Assembly: GCA_039105265.1 (NCBI GenBank)
Contig: JAPFFF010000019.1
Coordinates: 1,024,501-1,088,500 of the forward strand
Source of the DNA: Tritrichomonas musculus
Taxonomy: Eukaryota > Parabasalia > Tritrichomonadida > Tritrichomonadidae
Length of the DNA stretch: 64,000 nt
Direction: 5' to 3'
The notes under the pieces are model-generated. The model worked only from the letters and a program-made list of their open reading frames with translations. It made no database searches and was not told the DNA's origin. The translations under genes and the position numbers were made by a program. Positions 50,626 to 60,440 of this stretch are shown piece by piece (the stretch's first letter is position 1; each line of letters opens with the position of its first letter).

Positions 50626-52515
50626 CTACGTGGATGCGTAATGCATTTGATATGAGAATTTTGGTGGCAATGAAGGGTTATAATTGTTGATGGACCCACC
50701 CTGAATTTTTTTGACGCCATCATTATTATTATTGGTGGTGGTGTTGTTGTGAACGATAGGACTGGGGTGAAGTGGTGGTGGACGTTGTGGTCGTTCTGTT
50801 TTCATCTTGGAATTTGATGACGCTGTTGTTGGATTTGGATTAACGAGACGTGAGGATGGTTGTGAGCTTCGATTCTTTTGGGTAGTGTTTTGTGGTTGTG
50901 TAAAGGTTTTTTGTTGTAGTTGACTTTTTGTGAGTGGATTTGCGGTTTTGTTGATTCTGGCTTTTTCAAAGGTTTTGCTGATTTCTTTGAATGTCTCACT
51001 TTTTAACTTGGTTTTGTTTTTGTTTTGAATCGATATTTGGTTCTGATTTTTTGTGTTTGGTTTTTGAATTGAGGGCGGTTGGCTTTGAATTTTTGGCGGT
51101 TGATCTTTTTTTTGTTAGCATTTTTTCTGATTTTTCGAAATTTTTTTTACTTTTATCTGAGTTTGAATTGATTTCTTTGCTTTCTTTTTCGGATTTTTAA
51201 GCGTCTTCTTTCTTTGTTTGAACTTTTTCTTCGATTTCATTATCTTGTTCTGATTTTTGTAAATCTTCGTTACTTAAAACTGTTTCATCTTTGTTTTTGT
51301 TGACTGATTTTTCAGATTCGTTTTTGTTTTGAAATGACTCAACTTGTTTATCAACTGATTTTTTGGAACTTTTTGAATTTGTCGATTTTTCGCTTTTTTG
51401 AGATTCGGATTTTTCTGATTCGTTGTTGTTGTCGTTGTTTAATGATGAATCATCTTGTTTTTTGCTGATTTGTTTATCTATTGATTTTTTGGAACTTTTT
51501 GAATTGGTAGATTTTTCTGAATCGTTTTTATTCGTTTGTGTTGAGTCAATTTGTTTTTTTTTCTGTTGATTTCTCTGAAATTTTTGATTTTTCGCTTTTT
51601 AGTGATTCTAATTTTTCAAAATCGTCTTCTTTCAAAGAAGATCCTTCTTGCTTTTTATCTGTTAATTTTTCTGAATTTTTAGAACTTTTTGATTTTGATG
51701 ATTTGGCACTTTGTTGTGATTCTGATTTTTCAAAATCGTCGTTATTTAATGAAGAATCAGCTTGCTTTTTGCTGCTTGATTTATCAGTATTTTTCGAACT
51801 TTTCGATTTATCACTTTTTTGAGATTCTGTTTTTTCAAAATCATCATCGATATTTTGAGAATTGCTTTTTTCATCTTCGTTATCTTTCTGTGATTTGCTA
51901 CTCTTTTTGGAATTGTTACTATGTGATGAATTTTTATCTTCGTCTTTTTCATTATGGTCCGGATCTAATTCTGATCTTGATTTTGAATTATTTCGTTCAT
52001 TAATTTGAAGGTTTTGAGTCTCTACTTTTGACCTTGCTGTGGAATTTAATAAAGAAGTAGAAGATATCGAGCTTCCTAATTTTGATTTAATGGATGATTC
52101 TTCTTTTTGGATTGAATCTGATTCTGTTTCGCTTTTATTATAATCATAATCGAAATCTTCTTCAAGGTCAGATTTTTGTGAGTTATTTGATTCTTTTGAT
52201 TTTGTGTTTGAAGTAGGCGCTAAATTTGAGAAAGAATTAATTTCGACTTATTTTCGTCACTTTCGAAGTCATCATCTAATTTGTTATTTTTGTCTTCTTC
52301 ATTTTCTTCTGATTTTTTATCGTTAACTGAATCATCATCACTTGATTCGCTTAATTCGTTATCTGAATCTTTTTGACTTTGCTTTCTGATGTTTCGTTAT
52401 TATCTGAATTACTTGTTTCATCATTATTTGAAGAATTTTGTTCGTCAGATTGCTGAGATGAATCATGGTCGCCTTCACCAGAAGACACGAAATCATCTCC
52501 TTCTAGTGAATCCAT
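50626..52515 (-). pseudogene. decayed host gene for a Ser/Lys/Asp-rich repeat protein
   Basis: On the minus strand coding can be followed from a Met at 52515 (MDSLEGDDFVSSGEGDHDSS) to a stop at 50626 (end PPKFSYQMHYAST), but only by changing frame: at least one shift near 52380, another near 51560, and further stops nearer the 3' end. The centre has four imperfect repeats of 35-45 residues of the type DDFEKSESQKS.KSKSSKNS.KS..KKQ..SSLN. The C-terminus is Thr/Pro/His/Asn-rich. The acidic/serine style resembles the tail of the neighbouring kinase gene (SFNDDFISDDD), so it may derive from a related gene. Homopolymer-rich sequence makes assembly error an alternative to decay. Confidence 0.55.
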
Positions 52516-53214
52516 TGATTTTGTATCTTTTTTCTTTCTAGAATTTTCTTTTTAAAAACTTTACACGCCAAATTTTATTAGTCAAAAAGTTAATAATAAA
52601 GATTTTATTTAATTCAAAAATAAACGTATGAATAGTAATGTAGAAATCGCCAATAAGAGTACTTATTTTTTGATATTGATATAAAAGGAATTATATATTG
52701 TTTTTATTAATAACCGCTTTTTTAATTAGTATTGTTCTATTTTGTTTTTAAAATGATAAATAAGTTTTTTAGATGCATACATAGAATTATCAACCAATAT
52801 TAGATAGTGAGAATTTTTTTTATTTTGCCATGTATGCTATTTTAATAGTTAATAAATATTTTAAAAAGTTAATAATAATTCATCATTTAATAAAAGATTG
52901 TTAGAAACCTTGTTGATGACAGGTTATTGTTCAATGTCAGATTGTTATATGATGAAATATGAAAATCAATTTATGTTTATTGTCTTGAAAATGATATACA
53001 AAAAGCTTTTTTTTTTAGCAAATCCATTGAGTTTGCATTGCTTAACTTCGTTAAAAAAAAAAAAAAAAAATAAACAGTGAATTATCATAAGTAAAAGTTT
53101 TTATCTATATAGAAACAAACATAGAAAAAAAAAAAAAAAGAGAGAAAGAAACAATAAAACAAAACGCAAAGAAAAAAACAAATAAACAACAGCAATTATT
53201 ACAATAAACTCCAA
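52516..53214. other. AT-rich spacer
   Basis: About 700 bases of AT-rich DNA with poly-A/T runs (53053-53070, 53126-53142). I see no gene or structured repeat; the 60-residue frame at 52898 ends in a poly-Lys run and is likely chance. Confidence 0.6.
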
Positions 53215-55431
53215 TCAAAATACATGAGAATTTTTTTCCAAACGAATAAGATCACGAACGAGTTCGACTGCATATTCATTTTTTTTCTCGAAATCTCTAT
53301 TAAATTTAGCACTCATTGGTGTATTTTCTGTCAAAATGTGAGCATAAAGGAGAGTCAATTGATCATCACCTATTTCATTTTCGAGTTTATTTCTTAAACA
53401 TTTTATTTGTTCTGATGATTCTCTACTTTTAGAACCTTTAAAATCTAAGTCATCATTTTTATTAACAGTGACATTTGAACCGTTTAAAATATTCAATAAT
53501 CTTCCTTTACATGAGAGAGATTTGTAATTGTTAGAACCTCCTTCAGAACACCATTTTTGGATCATTACGTTTCTGTTTTGTTTATCATCGACTTTTAACT
53601 TAGCTGATTTAGCTCAATTTGTGCTGTGTCTTGGAATGTTGCAACTTGGTGATGTTTGAAGAGAATCACGAAGAACTGAATTTGCTTTTTCGAGCTCATG
53701 AAATTCATCACTGCTACTGAACTCAACAAAGTCGAAATCATCGATATTAATTGAATCAAATTTGTCATTATCGATGCTCCCTTTTTCAAATTCGAAATCG
53801 CTTTTATTATTTTCGTTTTCATTTTCGTTTTCGTTATCATCAATAAAATCATCTCCGAATAAATCTTCACCATCTTCACTGCTGCTTTTTTCGTCGTCAT
53901 CAATATCATGATCATCTTCATCTTTTTCTTTTTTGTCGTATTTTCTGTTGTCTTCATCTTCTCCACTTTTGTTACTGCTGTTGTTTTCATCATCGTCGTC
54001 TGATATGAAGTCATCATCTGATATGAAATCATCGTTGAACGATAGAGCCGGCTGTGTTGATGGCTCTTCACCAAATGTTGGCTGAAGTCGTTGTTGTGCT
54101 GGTTTTGAGGCAGCCCAAAGCGGAACAGAAGGTTGCGGTGGCTGTTTTGGCTTTGTTTCTTCGTTTCCCCTAGAACTTCTGCTGCTTTTTGTGCTTCGTG
54201 AACTTCTTTTGCTTCCGTTTGATTCTTCTTTATCATCGCTTTCATTTTCGTCACTTTTTATAAACACAATGAGATTGTCTGGTCTGACACGGCCAACATT
54301 TCTGCCACTTTTTCCTGTTGAAGCTGTTTTTATGTTTCTTGATGACTTTTGGGTAGGTGGTAATTGGTTTTGACTGCTTTGTTGATGAATATCATGATCA
54401 TCGTTGCTATTGTTTTTGGTAAATTGGTCAATGTTTGGTGTTGATTTTGATTTAATATTATTATTGGTTGGAAAGAGGAAATTTGACTCGCCATTAGCCG
54501 AGTCTTTTTGTGCAAACAATATGCGTGGTCTTGTTTTACTAGAAGGAGGAGTTCCATTTGAATGAGAACTTGCTCTTGGATTTAGATTCGAATTGGTTTT
54601 GACTGGGATTCTACCTCGTGAACTTCTAGGAGGCCTTGAAACAACCGTTACTTTTGTTGAATCAGTATTGCTGATTCGGCTTGATGTAGGTTTTCTTCGG
54701 TTTGGTGATTGTGACGGCGATTCATCAGATGATTCTAACTGTAAAAATGAATTTGGCGTTTTTTCATCTCGTCGTGCTGAATGCTGAATTGGTTGTGGCT
54801 TTAGATTTGACTTCGGATTTGGCTTTAAATGACGACTTGGAATTTCTGATTTTTTGGCGCTTTTTTGATTTACTTTGCTACGTTTTTGGCGTTGTTCTTC
54901 TAAAATTTGTTTGTTTTTGACATATAAGTCGGTCATTGCTTTTTGAATAAATGGAAGAGCTGATATATCTTTCGCTGTTGGTCTTAGTTGAGGAGCAACA
55001 TTAAGCATCCCATCAATTAAATCGCGTACATTTTGAGAATAACGTGATGGAATTACCCCATGCTTGCCTTGAACAACCATGGCTAATAAAGCTGTAGCGT
55101 TTTGCGCTTCAAAAGGTTTGTGTAAGGAACACATTTCAAAAAGAATACAACCAAGACTCCAAATATCGCTTTTTGAGTCATATGGAGATCCCTCATAAAA
55201 CTCGGGAGATAAATAATATGGTGTACCTATTATCGTTTTTGCTAGATCGCATGTGGCATCTAGCAACTTTGCAACACCAAAATCTCCAAGTTTTAAAATA
55301 CCATGCTTTGTTAAAAAAACGTTTTGAGGCTTCAAATCACGATGAAGAATATGGTGTGTGTGAAGATAATTCACAACATGCACAATTTGCACAAAATAAC
55401 GTAAAATATCGCTTTCTTGCATTTCTCGCAT
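53215..55431 (-). pseudogene. NEK-type Ser/Thr protein kinase, N-lobe missing and an in-frame TGA
   Basis: The main frame (53614-55431, 605 residues) begins inside a kinase domain. Catalytic loop HRDLKPQN (30-37), DFG (50-52), the activation segment end YLSPEFYEG (SPE in place of APE) and DIWSLGCILFEM are present. The Gly loop, the ATP-binding Lys and the helix C Glu are absent because the N-lobe is gone. Sequence style (NYLHTHHILHRD, EMCSLHKPFEA) fits the NEK family, greatly expanded in Trichomonas. The long tail is Ser/Arg/Pro-rich, then strongly acidic (DDFISDDDFISDDD). A TGA at 53614 ends the frame; the same frame stays open after it for another 130 residues to 53215, including MIQKWCSEGG. 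So the gene is dead or relies on read-through. Confidence 0.75.
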
Positions 55432-55475
55432 TGAGAAGGATCATCTAATTTGCACAAAATTTCGTAAAATATCAC
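55385..55475. repeat. 28-base duplication at the broken 5' end of the kinase gene
   Basis: ATTTGCACAAAATAACGTAA.. at 55385-55412 (inside the kinase) recurs with few changes at 55448-55475 just upstream of the frame start. It marks a local rearrangement at the point where the N-lobe sequence is lost. Confidence 0.7.
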
Positions 55476-56023
55476 GTTTCTCAGAAAATAATATTATTAA
55501 AAAAAGTGGAGGAATTCTTTATAGCACATGCAACTTTTTCAGAAGAAAATAATCGTTCATTTTTTCGAGCTTTATTTTACATAGAAAAGATTAAAAGTTC
55601 CTTGTTTTTTTTATTGATATTTTAATTTATGCCATTTAGAGAATATGTTAAATGCGAAATAATCGAAAATTTTCAAAAATGAGATTATTATTTGATTAAT
55701 TTTTATTCTTAAAAATGGTTGATTTAGATAATCAAATGGCTTAATGGGCTTCCTAAATTGATATAATTTAGGATTTAATGGTTAAAATCAGTATTAAATA
55801 AGAAAACAAATTTTTTTAAATTATTTTAAGGGAATAAAAAAAGCATGAATAGGGGGTCATACTATTTTGTTTAACAATTATTAATTTTAATTTCTCAAAA
55901 AGTTTATTTAAACCATATATGCATACAAAAAGTTCTCAGTGCTGCAGCACTGTGCTAAATAATTACACCCAAAAAAGTGACATAAATAACAAAATTTTGG
56001 AAAATTTTTTTCCTATATTTTTA
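55432..56023. other. spacer between divergent host genes
   Basis: About 590 AT-rich bases between the kinase remnant (-) and the Rab gene (+). Beyond the 28-base duplication at its left edge I see no gene. A clear T. vaginalis initiator (TCA+1 type) just upstream of the Rab start could not be singled out. Confidence 0.5.
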
Positions 56024-56611
56024 ATGGAGCAGCCTCCCCAATTGTTCAAATTAATTATTATTGGTGATACTAATGTTGGAAAAACTTGTATACTAAAGAA
56101 ATATGTTAATGACCAATTTGACGAAAATAATTCTTCAACAATAGGTGTTGAATTCTTATTAAAGGATGTTGTTATTGACTCAACTTCAATTAAACTACAG
56201 ATCTGGGACACAGCAGGACAAGAAATATTTCGATCAGTTACACAAACTTACTATCGATCAGCGAATGGTGCAATTGTTGTTTTTGATATTACCAATGAAG
56301 ATTCTTTCAATCATTTATCAGATTGGATAAAAGATTTTATAGACAATACAGGTGTAAATAATATAATTATTGTTGGTAATAAGTCAGACCTTACTAATGA
56401 ACGTAAAGTTCAAAATGAAGCAGGAAAAGATTATGCAAAGACCCAAAATCTGCAATACTTTGAAACTTCAGCAAAAAATGGCGATAACATTGAAGGTGCT
56501 TTCGAATATATTGCGAAAATGATTTATCAAAAACAAAAGAGACATAATACACCTGATTTAATTAAAATAGAAGATAATAAAAATAATAAAAATGACAAAA
56601 GATGGTGTTAA
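56024..56611 (+). CDS. Rab family small GTPase
   Basis: 195 residues; GTP-dependent switch in vesicle traffic. G1 GDTNVGKT (14-21), switch I Thr39 within SSTIGVEF, G3 WDTAGQE (61-67), G4 NKSD (119-122), G5 ETSAK (147-151). Rab-specific stretches IGVEF, KLQIWDTAGQE and YYRSANGAIVVFDIT are present. The frame is open 35 codons further upstream (to 55919), but that stretch has no Rab character and the Met at 56024 gives a usual Rab N-terminus. The C-terminus is unusual: KNDKRWC, one Cys at the very end, where most Rabs have CC or CxC for double prenylation. All nucleotide-binding residues look intact. Confidence 0.93.
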   Translation: MEQPPQLFKLIIIGDTNVGKTCILKKYVNDQFDENNSSTIGVEFLLKDVVIDSTSIKLQIWDTAGQEIFRSVTQTYYRSANGAIVVFDITNEDSFNHLSDWIKDFIDNTGVNNIIIVGNKSDLTNERKVQNEAGKDYAKTQNLQYFETSAKNGDNIEGAFEYIAKMIYQKQKRHNTPDLIKIEDNKNNKNDKRWC

Positions 56612-57429
56612 AACACACACGCACATTCAAGAAATAAGAATATAAAAATCTTGCCAATATTGCTATTTTCTTATTATATATTATTTATACCACCTCCTCT
56701 CTAAAATTTATTAAATACTTGAATGGTCCACTTTTTGAGGGAGATAAACTCAAAAAGTGAAAGCAATTCAGAGATTTACAAATTCTAGTTATTTTAAAAT
56801 TCGTTATTTTTACGTTTTTTTGATCATTCAAATTTGAAATAAATTGAGAAGAATATTTGAAAGAGATAACGGATGATATATTACTTATTGAATATTTCGA
56901 TGAATAATTTATAAACATAAATTTTAATCAAATATATAATATATATATTTGCATATGTGTGGGTAGTACTAGATTCTGTTCCATAAAAATCTTAAATATC
57001 ATGATATATTTTTTATTACTATATAGGCTTGTTAAGTCTCGATTTTCGATATCGATAATTGATCCATTTTTCTGATATCAATATCAAATCAAAGATTTTA
57101 TCTCTGATATCAATAATGAATAAAAATGAATGATTGATTATCTTAATATAATAAAACAAAACCCCAAAAAAAAAAGACCTGAACTTATCCAGCCATCATA
57201 ATGTTTTAAAATATTTTGGATAATAATTAATTTAAGTATATTATTATTTGCATTTGTAATTATAATTGTAAACTATTTTATTTCTTTTTGATTAAGATAT
57301 TTTTATAAAAAAATTTTTTTCAGTTATTTTTTTCATAAAGCTCATAGAATTTGATTTTTTTATTTTTTATTTTTTTATTTTTTTATTTTTTTTAATTAAT
57401 TTATCAAAAAGAAATAAAATAGTTTAATT
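56612..57429. other. AT-rich host spacer
   Basis: About 820 bases downstream of the Rab gene. AT-rich, with a short TATCGATATC-like palindromic patch near 57040-57110 and a (T6-7 A) run at 57350-57400. No gene seen; the 77-residue minus-strand frame at 56685 has no recognisable features. Confidence 0.5.
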
Positions 57430-57572
57430 TCATAGCCAGATAAATCCCACAACCAGATAAATCCCACAACCAGATAATCCTACCGCCAGATAATATTATC
57501 ATAAATATTGACAAACATCGATGCTAACAACAGATAAACATCGATGCTAACAACATACAAACATCGGTGCTA
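57430..57572. repeat. minisatellite beside the left end of element E
   Basis: Two short tandem families in sequence: CCAGATAAATCCCACAA (two to three copies, then decayed CCAGATAAT copies) and ACATCGATGCTAACAACA.A (about three copies of roughly 23 bases). The last copy is cut by the tip of element E at 57575. Confidence 0.75.
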
Positions 57573-57574
57573 AG

Positions 57575-57820
57575 TAGTATATACTAGTCGGTTTCCGCGG
57601 GGCACAGGCTGCCCACGCGTCAACACGAACTAGTTAAAAAAAATAAAAAAAAAAATAAAAAAGAAAAATAAAAAAAAAAACTTCTTCTTCTTTTCATGTT
57701 ATCCCACCCACCCACCTCAACGCCTACCATCAATGAAACGGCACAGGTACCCCACCCCACAACCGCCCATCTATGAAACGGCACAGGTACCTGCCCCGAG
57801 AATCTCGTACCTATCCCTAC
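57575..57820. repeat. left terminal region of element E
   Basis: Holds a hairpin (GGGCA..TGCCC near 57599-57614), an ACTAGT pair in inverted order, an A-rich tract (57634-57680), a CTTCTTCTTCTT run and two direct copies of ATGAAACGGCACAGGTACC (57734 and 57773). Presumably a terminal inverted repeat; its partner is outside the window. Confidence 0.6.
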
Positions 57821-60421
57821 TCATGGTTTTGAATAAACTTCAAGATATGGTTTACGATAATACATTGATGAATTAAATGAGTCCAGTAATTCGTCTGGTA
57901 TTTGATAATAACCGTTAGAATTTTGAGTTAAAGGTTCTGTATTTCCATTTAGTTCATCAAGATAAGAAACGCATTCCTCAGTCTCAAAGTTTATCTTTAA
58001 TCTAATGTAGTGTTTGACATCTTTATCGTCATTTAATACAAATGCATATTCACTGTCATCATTATGCATTTCAAAACATATATCGAAATACATGACTCCT
58101 CCCCGATCACTTACTTCCCAATAATCATTTTCACCAACTTCATGATTATTAAACCCTTGATAGAAATCAGGTAAAGTTGGTCCATGTGGTTCAAGCGCAT
58201 AAATTCTAGCTTCCATTGCTGCTATAGTATCTTTTAATGCGATATTTTCACCCTCTAATGTCTCTATCCTACGTATAAGTACATCTAGACCTTCATTAGC
58301 TTCATCCACAGTAGGGTAATTATCAAACTCAGCCTCTAGCTCATTGACCTTCTCAGCTAACAACTTGAAACAAGGCTTGAGTGAGTCCCTAAACATATTG
58401 CTGATATCCATAGCACCACTTAATGTCAAGGTTCCAGTATCAGGGTTATCATTCTCATCAGTAAAAGGTAGTTCATCTAGTTGCTTATACTCTTCCTCAC
58501 ACCAGGTAATTATAGGTGTTATATCTTTGGTTATGCTTCTTGCTGTAGTACCTGACATGAAGTTAATGCTATTTCTAACCAAATCACTCATACCTTTGGT
58601 TGACTTATGAGAGAATAACCTTTTAAGGAATCCTCCACCTTTTATGGTAGGAAAGCTTATACCATCTGGAAATAGCTGCATACCAATAGAACCTATTGAC
58701 CCAGCTGTACCTGCAACTCCAAAAGCTAATGCAGTCCATGAGACTATACGTAAATTATCTACATCATCCTCCAGATGTTGAGTAACTTGTTCAGTCCTTG
58801 ATACTCTACCTTTTAAGCTTTCCATAACAGTGTTCATTTCGTTAACATCATAGCTAATAACATCTACATTGTTGGTAACTAAGTTTAAATCACTCCTCAT
58901 AGTAGTAATATTATCAGCAGTAATTATCTTAGAGGAGGTAATATTATAATCAGTATATAAGGTTGTTGCCCCATTAGGATTTGGGGATACTTCATAAAAT
59001 TGCTGCTTAATGATATACTCGAATGGGTTAGTAGTTGAATCCCAATGAACCTCATCTATTGGGTCAACATATTCATCAGCTAAATATATCTTAATATCCC
59101 TTGAGTCATTAGTAGTCGAAGCTGCATATGTATATTCAAGCTTTTCACATGAATCAAGTACACCATGTAAGAACAACCATACCTTGTCTCCTCCATTACC
59201 TTCTTTTCCAGTAGGTCGAACTGAGAACCTATTTGCATTTTTAGAACCTTCAAGGGTAATATCAAGGTAGAGTTCATCAATAGCACTAGTTTCTAATTTA
59301 TTAGTCGCATTATTCATCTTATAGCACCTTATTGCTTCAATATCATATCCATCTTTTGTACCTCCTTGACTTGTTTGATATCCTAGACCATATTTCGAAA
59401 AAGGTTCTATCTCCCCTGTCTTTAATTTTACAAAACAGTCTATTTTGCACTTACCTCCATGAATCATGTAATGTAGTATGTTATCAGGAGAGTAGTCATT
59501 AGGCTTATTAATCAGTTTCATGTTCCTCTCACTCCTCTTGACTTGTATGTAGGTACCATCTTCACCATACTCATTCTCCTTATTTAATCCATTAACTAAT
59601 CTACCATTGATATGACCTTGTATGTTATCACCTACCCATTTTGTACCATCCCATGATAAAAACCACTTATTACCAAAACAATACTCATTAAACCTAAACT
59701 CTAAGTCATTAGGTATAGTATATCCAGTATCTATGTTCCATTGAAGTAACCAATACTTCTTGTTATCTATCACAACCTGACTAGTTGATGTAGGCTTATA
59801 TAAGTATAGTACATCGCTTTTACGTAAACTTAATGCATTATCAGCTTTTATTATAGAACACTTTATTGCCTTCTCTGTCTGTAAAGAATCAGTTATATAT
59901 TCATTCATTATGCTCAACTCCCCATTCAGCCACAAGGTATATGGGTTGAAGTCTAGTTTACTATCAAAAGCTATATTCATATATCCCATAATGGTACTAT
60001 TATTTATACTGCATCCATTACTACTTTTAGTTATCAAAGGAGAGTATACTTGACCATCCTTAACATATATGTAGAACTCCTTGACTAAATTACCACTTGT
60101 ATCATATACTATATTCTTCCTCAATACTATCTTAAATATATTAGTCTGGGTTTTTATATCATTGAGCTTATTAATGAAGTCTTCAGGCAAATTAACAAAC
60201 TTAAGTATATTGTAAGTTGTTGTTGAAGACTCAAATGATACATACTGTATATTTTTATTTTTAATATCAACTTCTGGTAAACCTTCGACCTCATTAAATA
60301 AATGACCTGTCTGTACATAGTTATCTAAGTCACCCAAGGTTAATAACTGGCTACCTTTTCGAGTAGCATCCCCTATCTTAAACTGTATATCTCCTTTAAA
60401 TCTTGTAGTAGTATCACTCAT
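57821..60421 (-). CDS. fibre-like surface protein 2 of element E
   Basis: 866 residues from MSDTTTRFKGDIQF. A longer frame back to 60508 would overlap the upstream gene; the Met at 60421 leaves a 19-base gap and matches the start style, so it is chosen. Residues of about 200-560 share the multi-domain region of the C fibre and the neighbouring protein (LYLYKPTS, FGNKWFLSWDGTKWVGDN, FYEVSPNPNGATTLYTDYNI, ITADNITTMRSDLN). A coiled coil follows (MNTVMESLKGRVSRTEQ), then a hydrophobic Ala/Gly segment (WTALAFGVAGTAGSIGSIGM), a second coiled coil near 750 and a beta-rich C-terminal domain. Likely an assembled fibre or spike; function inferred. Confidence 0.7.
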   Translation of the reverse strand: MSDTTTRFKGDIQFKIGDATRKGSQLLTLGDLDNYVQTGHLFNEVEGLPEVDIKNKNIQYVSFESSTTTYNILKFVNLPEDFINKLNDIKTQTNIFKIVLRKNIVYDTSGNLVKEFYIYVKDGQVYSPLITKSSNGCSINNSTIMGYMNIAFDSKLDFNPYTLWLNGELSIMNEYITDSLQTEKAIKCSIIKADNALSLRKSDVLYLYKPTSTSQVVIDNKKYWLLQWNIDTGYTIPNDLEFRFNEYCFGNKWFLSWDGTKWVGDNIQGHINGRLVNGLNKENEYGEDGTYIQVKRSERNMKLINKPNDYSPDNILHYMIHGGKCKIDCFVKLKTGEIEPFSKYGLGYQTSQGGTKDGYDIEAIRCYKMNNATNKLETSAIDELYLDITLEGSKNANRFSVRPTGKEGNGGDKVWLFLHGVLDSCEKLEYTYAASTTNDSRDIKIYLADEYVDPIDEVHWDSTTNPFEYIIKQQFYEVSPNPNGATTLYTDYNITSSKIITADNITTMRSDLNLVTNNVDVISYDVNEMNTVMESLKGRVSRTEQVTQHLEDDVDNLRIVSWTALAFGVAGTAGSIGSIGMQLFPDGISFPTIKGGGFLKRLFSHKSTKGMSDLVRNSINFMSGTTARSITKDITPIITWCEEEYKQLDELPFTDENDNPDTGTLTLSGAMDISNMFRDSLKPCFKLLAEKVNELEAEFDNYPTVDEANEGLDVLIRRIETLEGENIALKDTIAAMEARIYALEPHGPTLPDFYQGFNNHEVGENDYWEVSDRGGVMYFDICFEMHNDDSEYAFVLNDDKDVKHYIRLKINFETEECVSYLDELNGNTEPLTQNSNGYYQIPDELLDSFNSSMYYRKPYLEVYSKP

Positions 60422-60440
60422 TTTAGTTAAATAAAACTTC

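Noticed and set aside
50991-52003. Phe/Ser-rich plus-strand frames over the host repeat gene
   Set aside because: Complement of Lys/Glu/Ser codons of the minus-strand repeat protein; not independent genes.
53595-54254. 219-residue Met/Lys-rich frame within the kinase gene
   Set aside because: Frame-shifted shadow of the acidic kinase tail.
55919-56023. 35-residue N-terminal extension of the Rab protein
   Set aside because: No Rab-like character; the internal Met at 56024 gives the normal family start.
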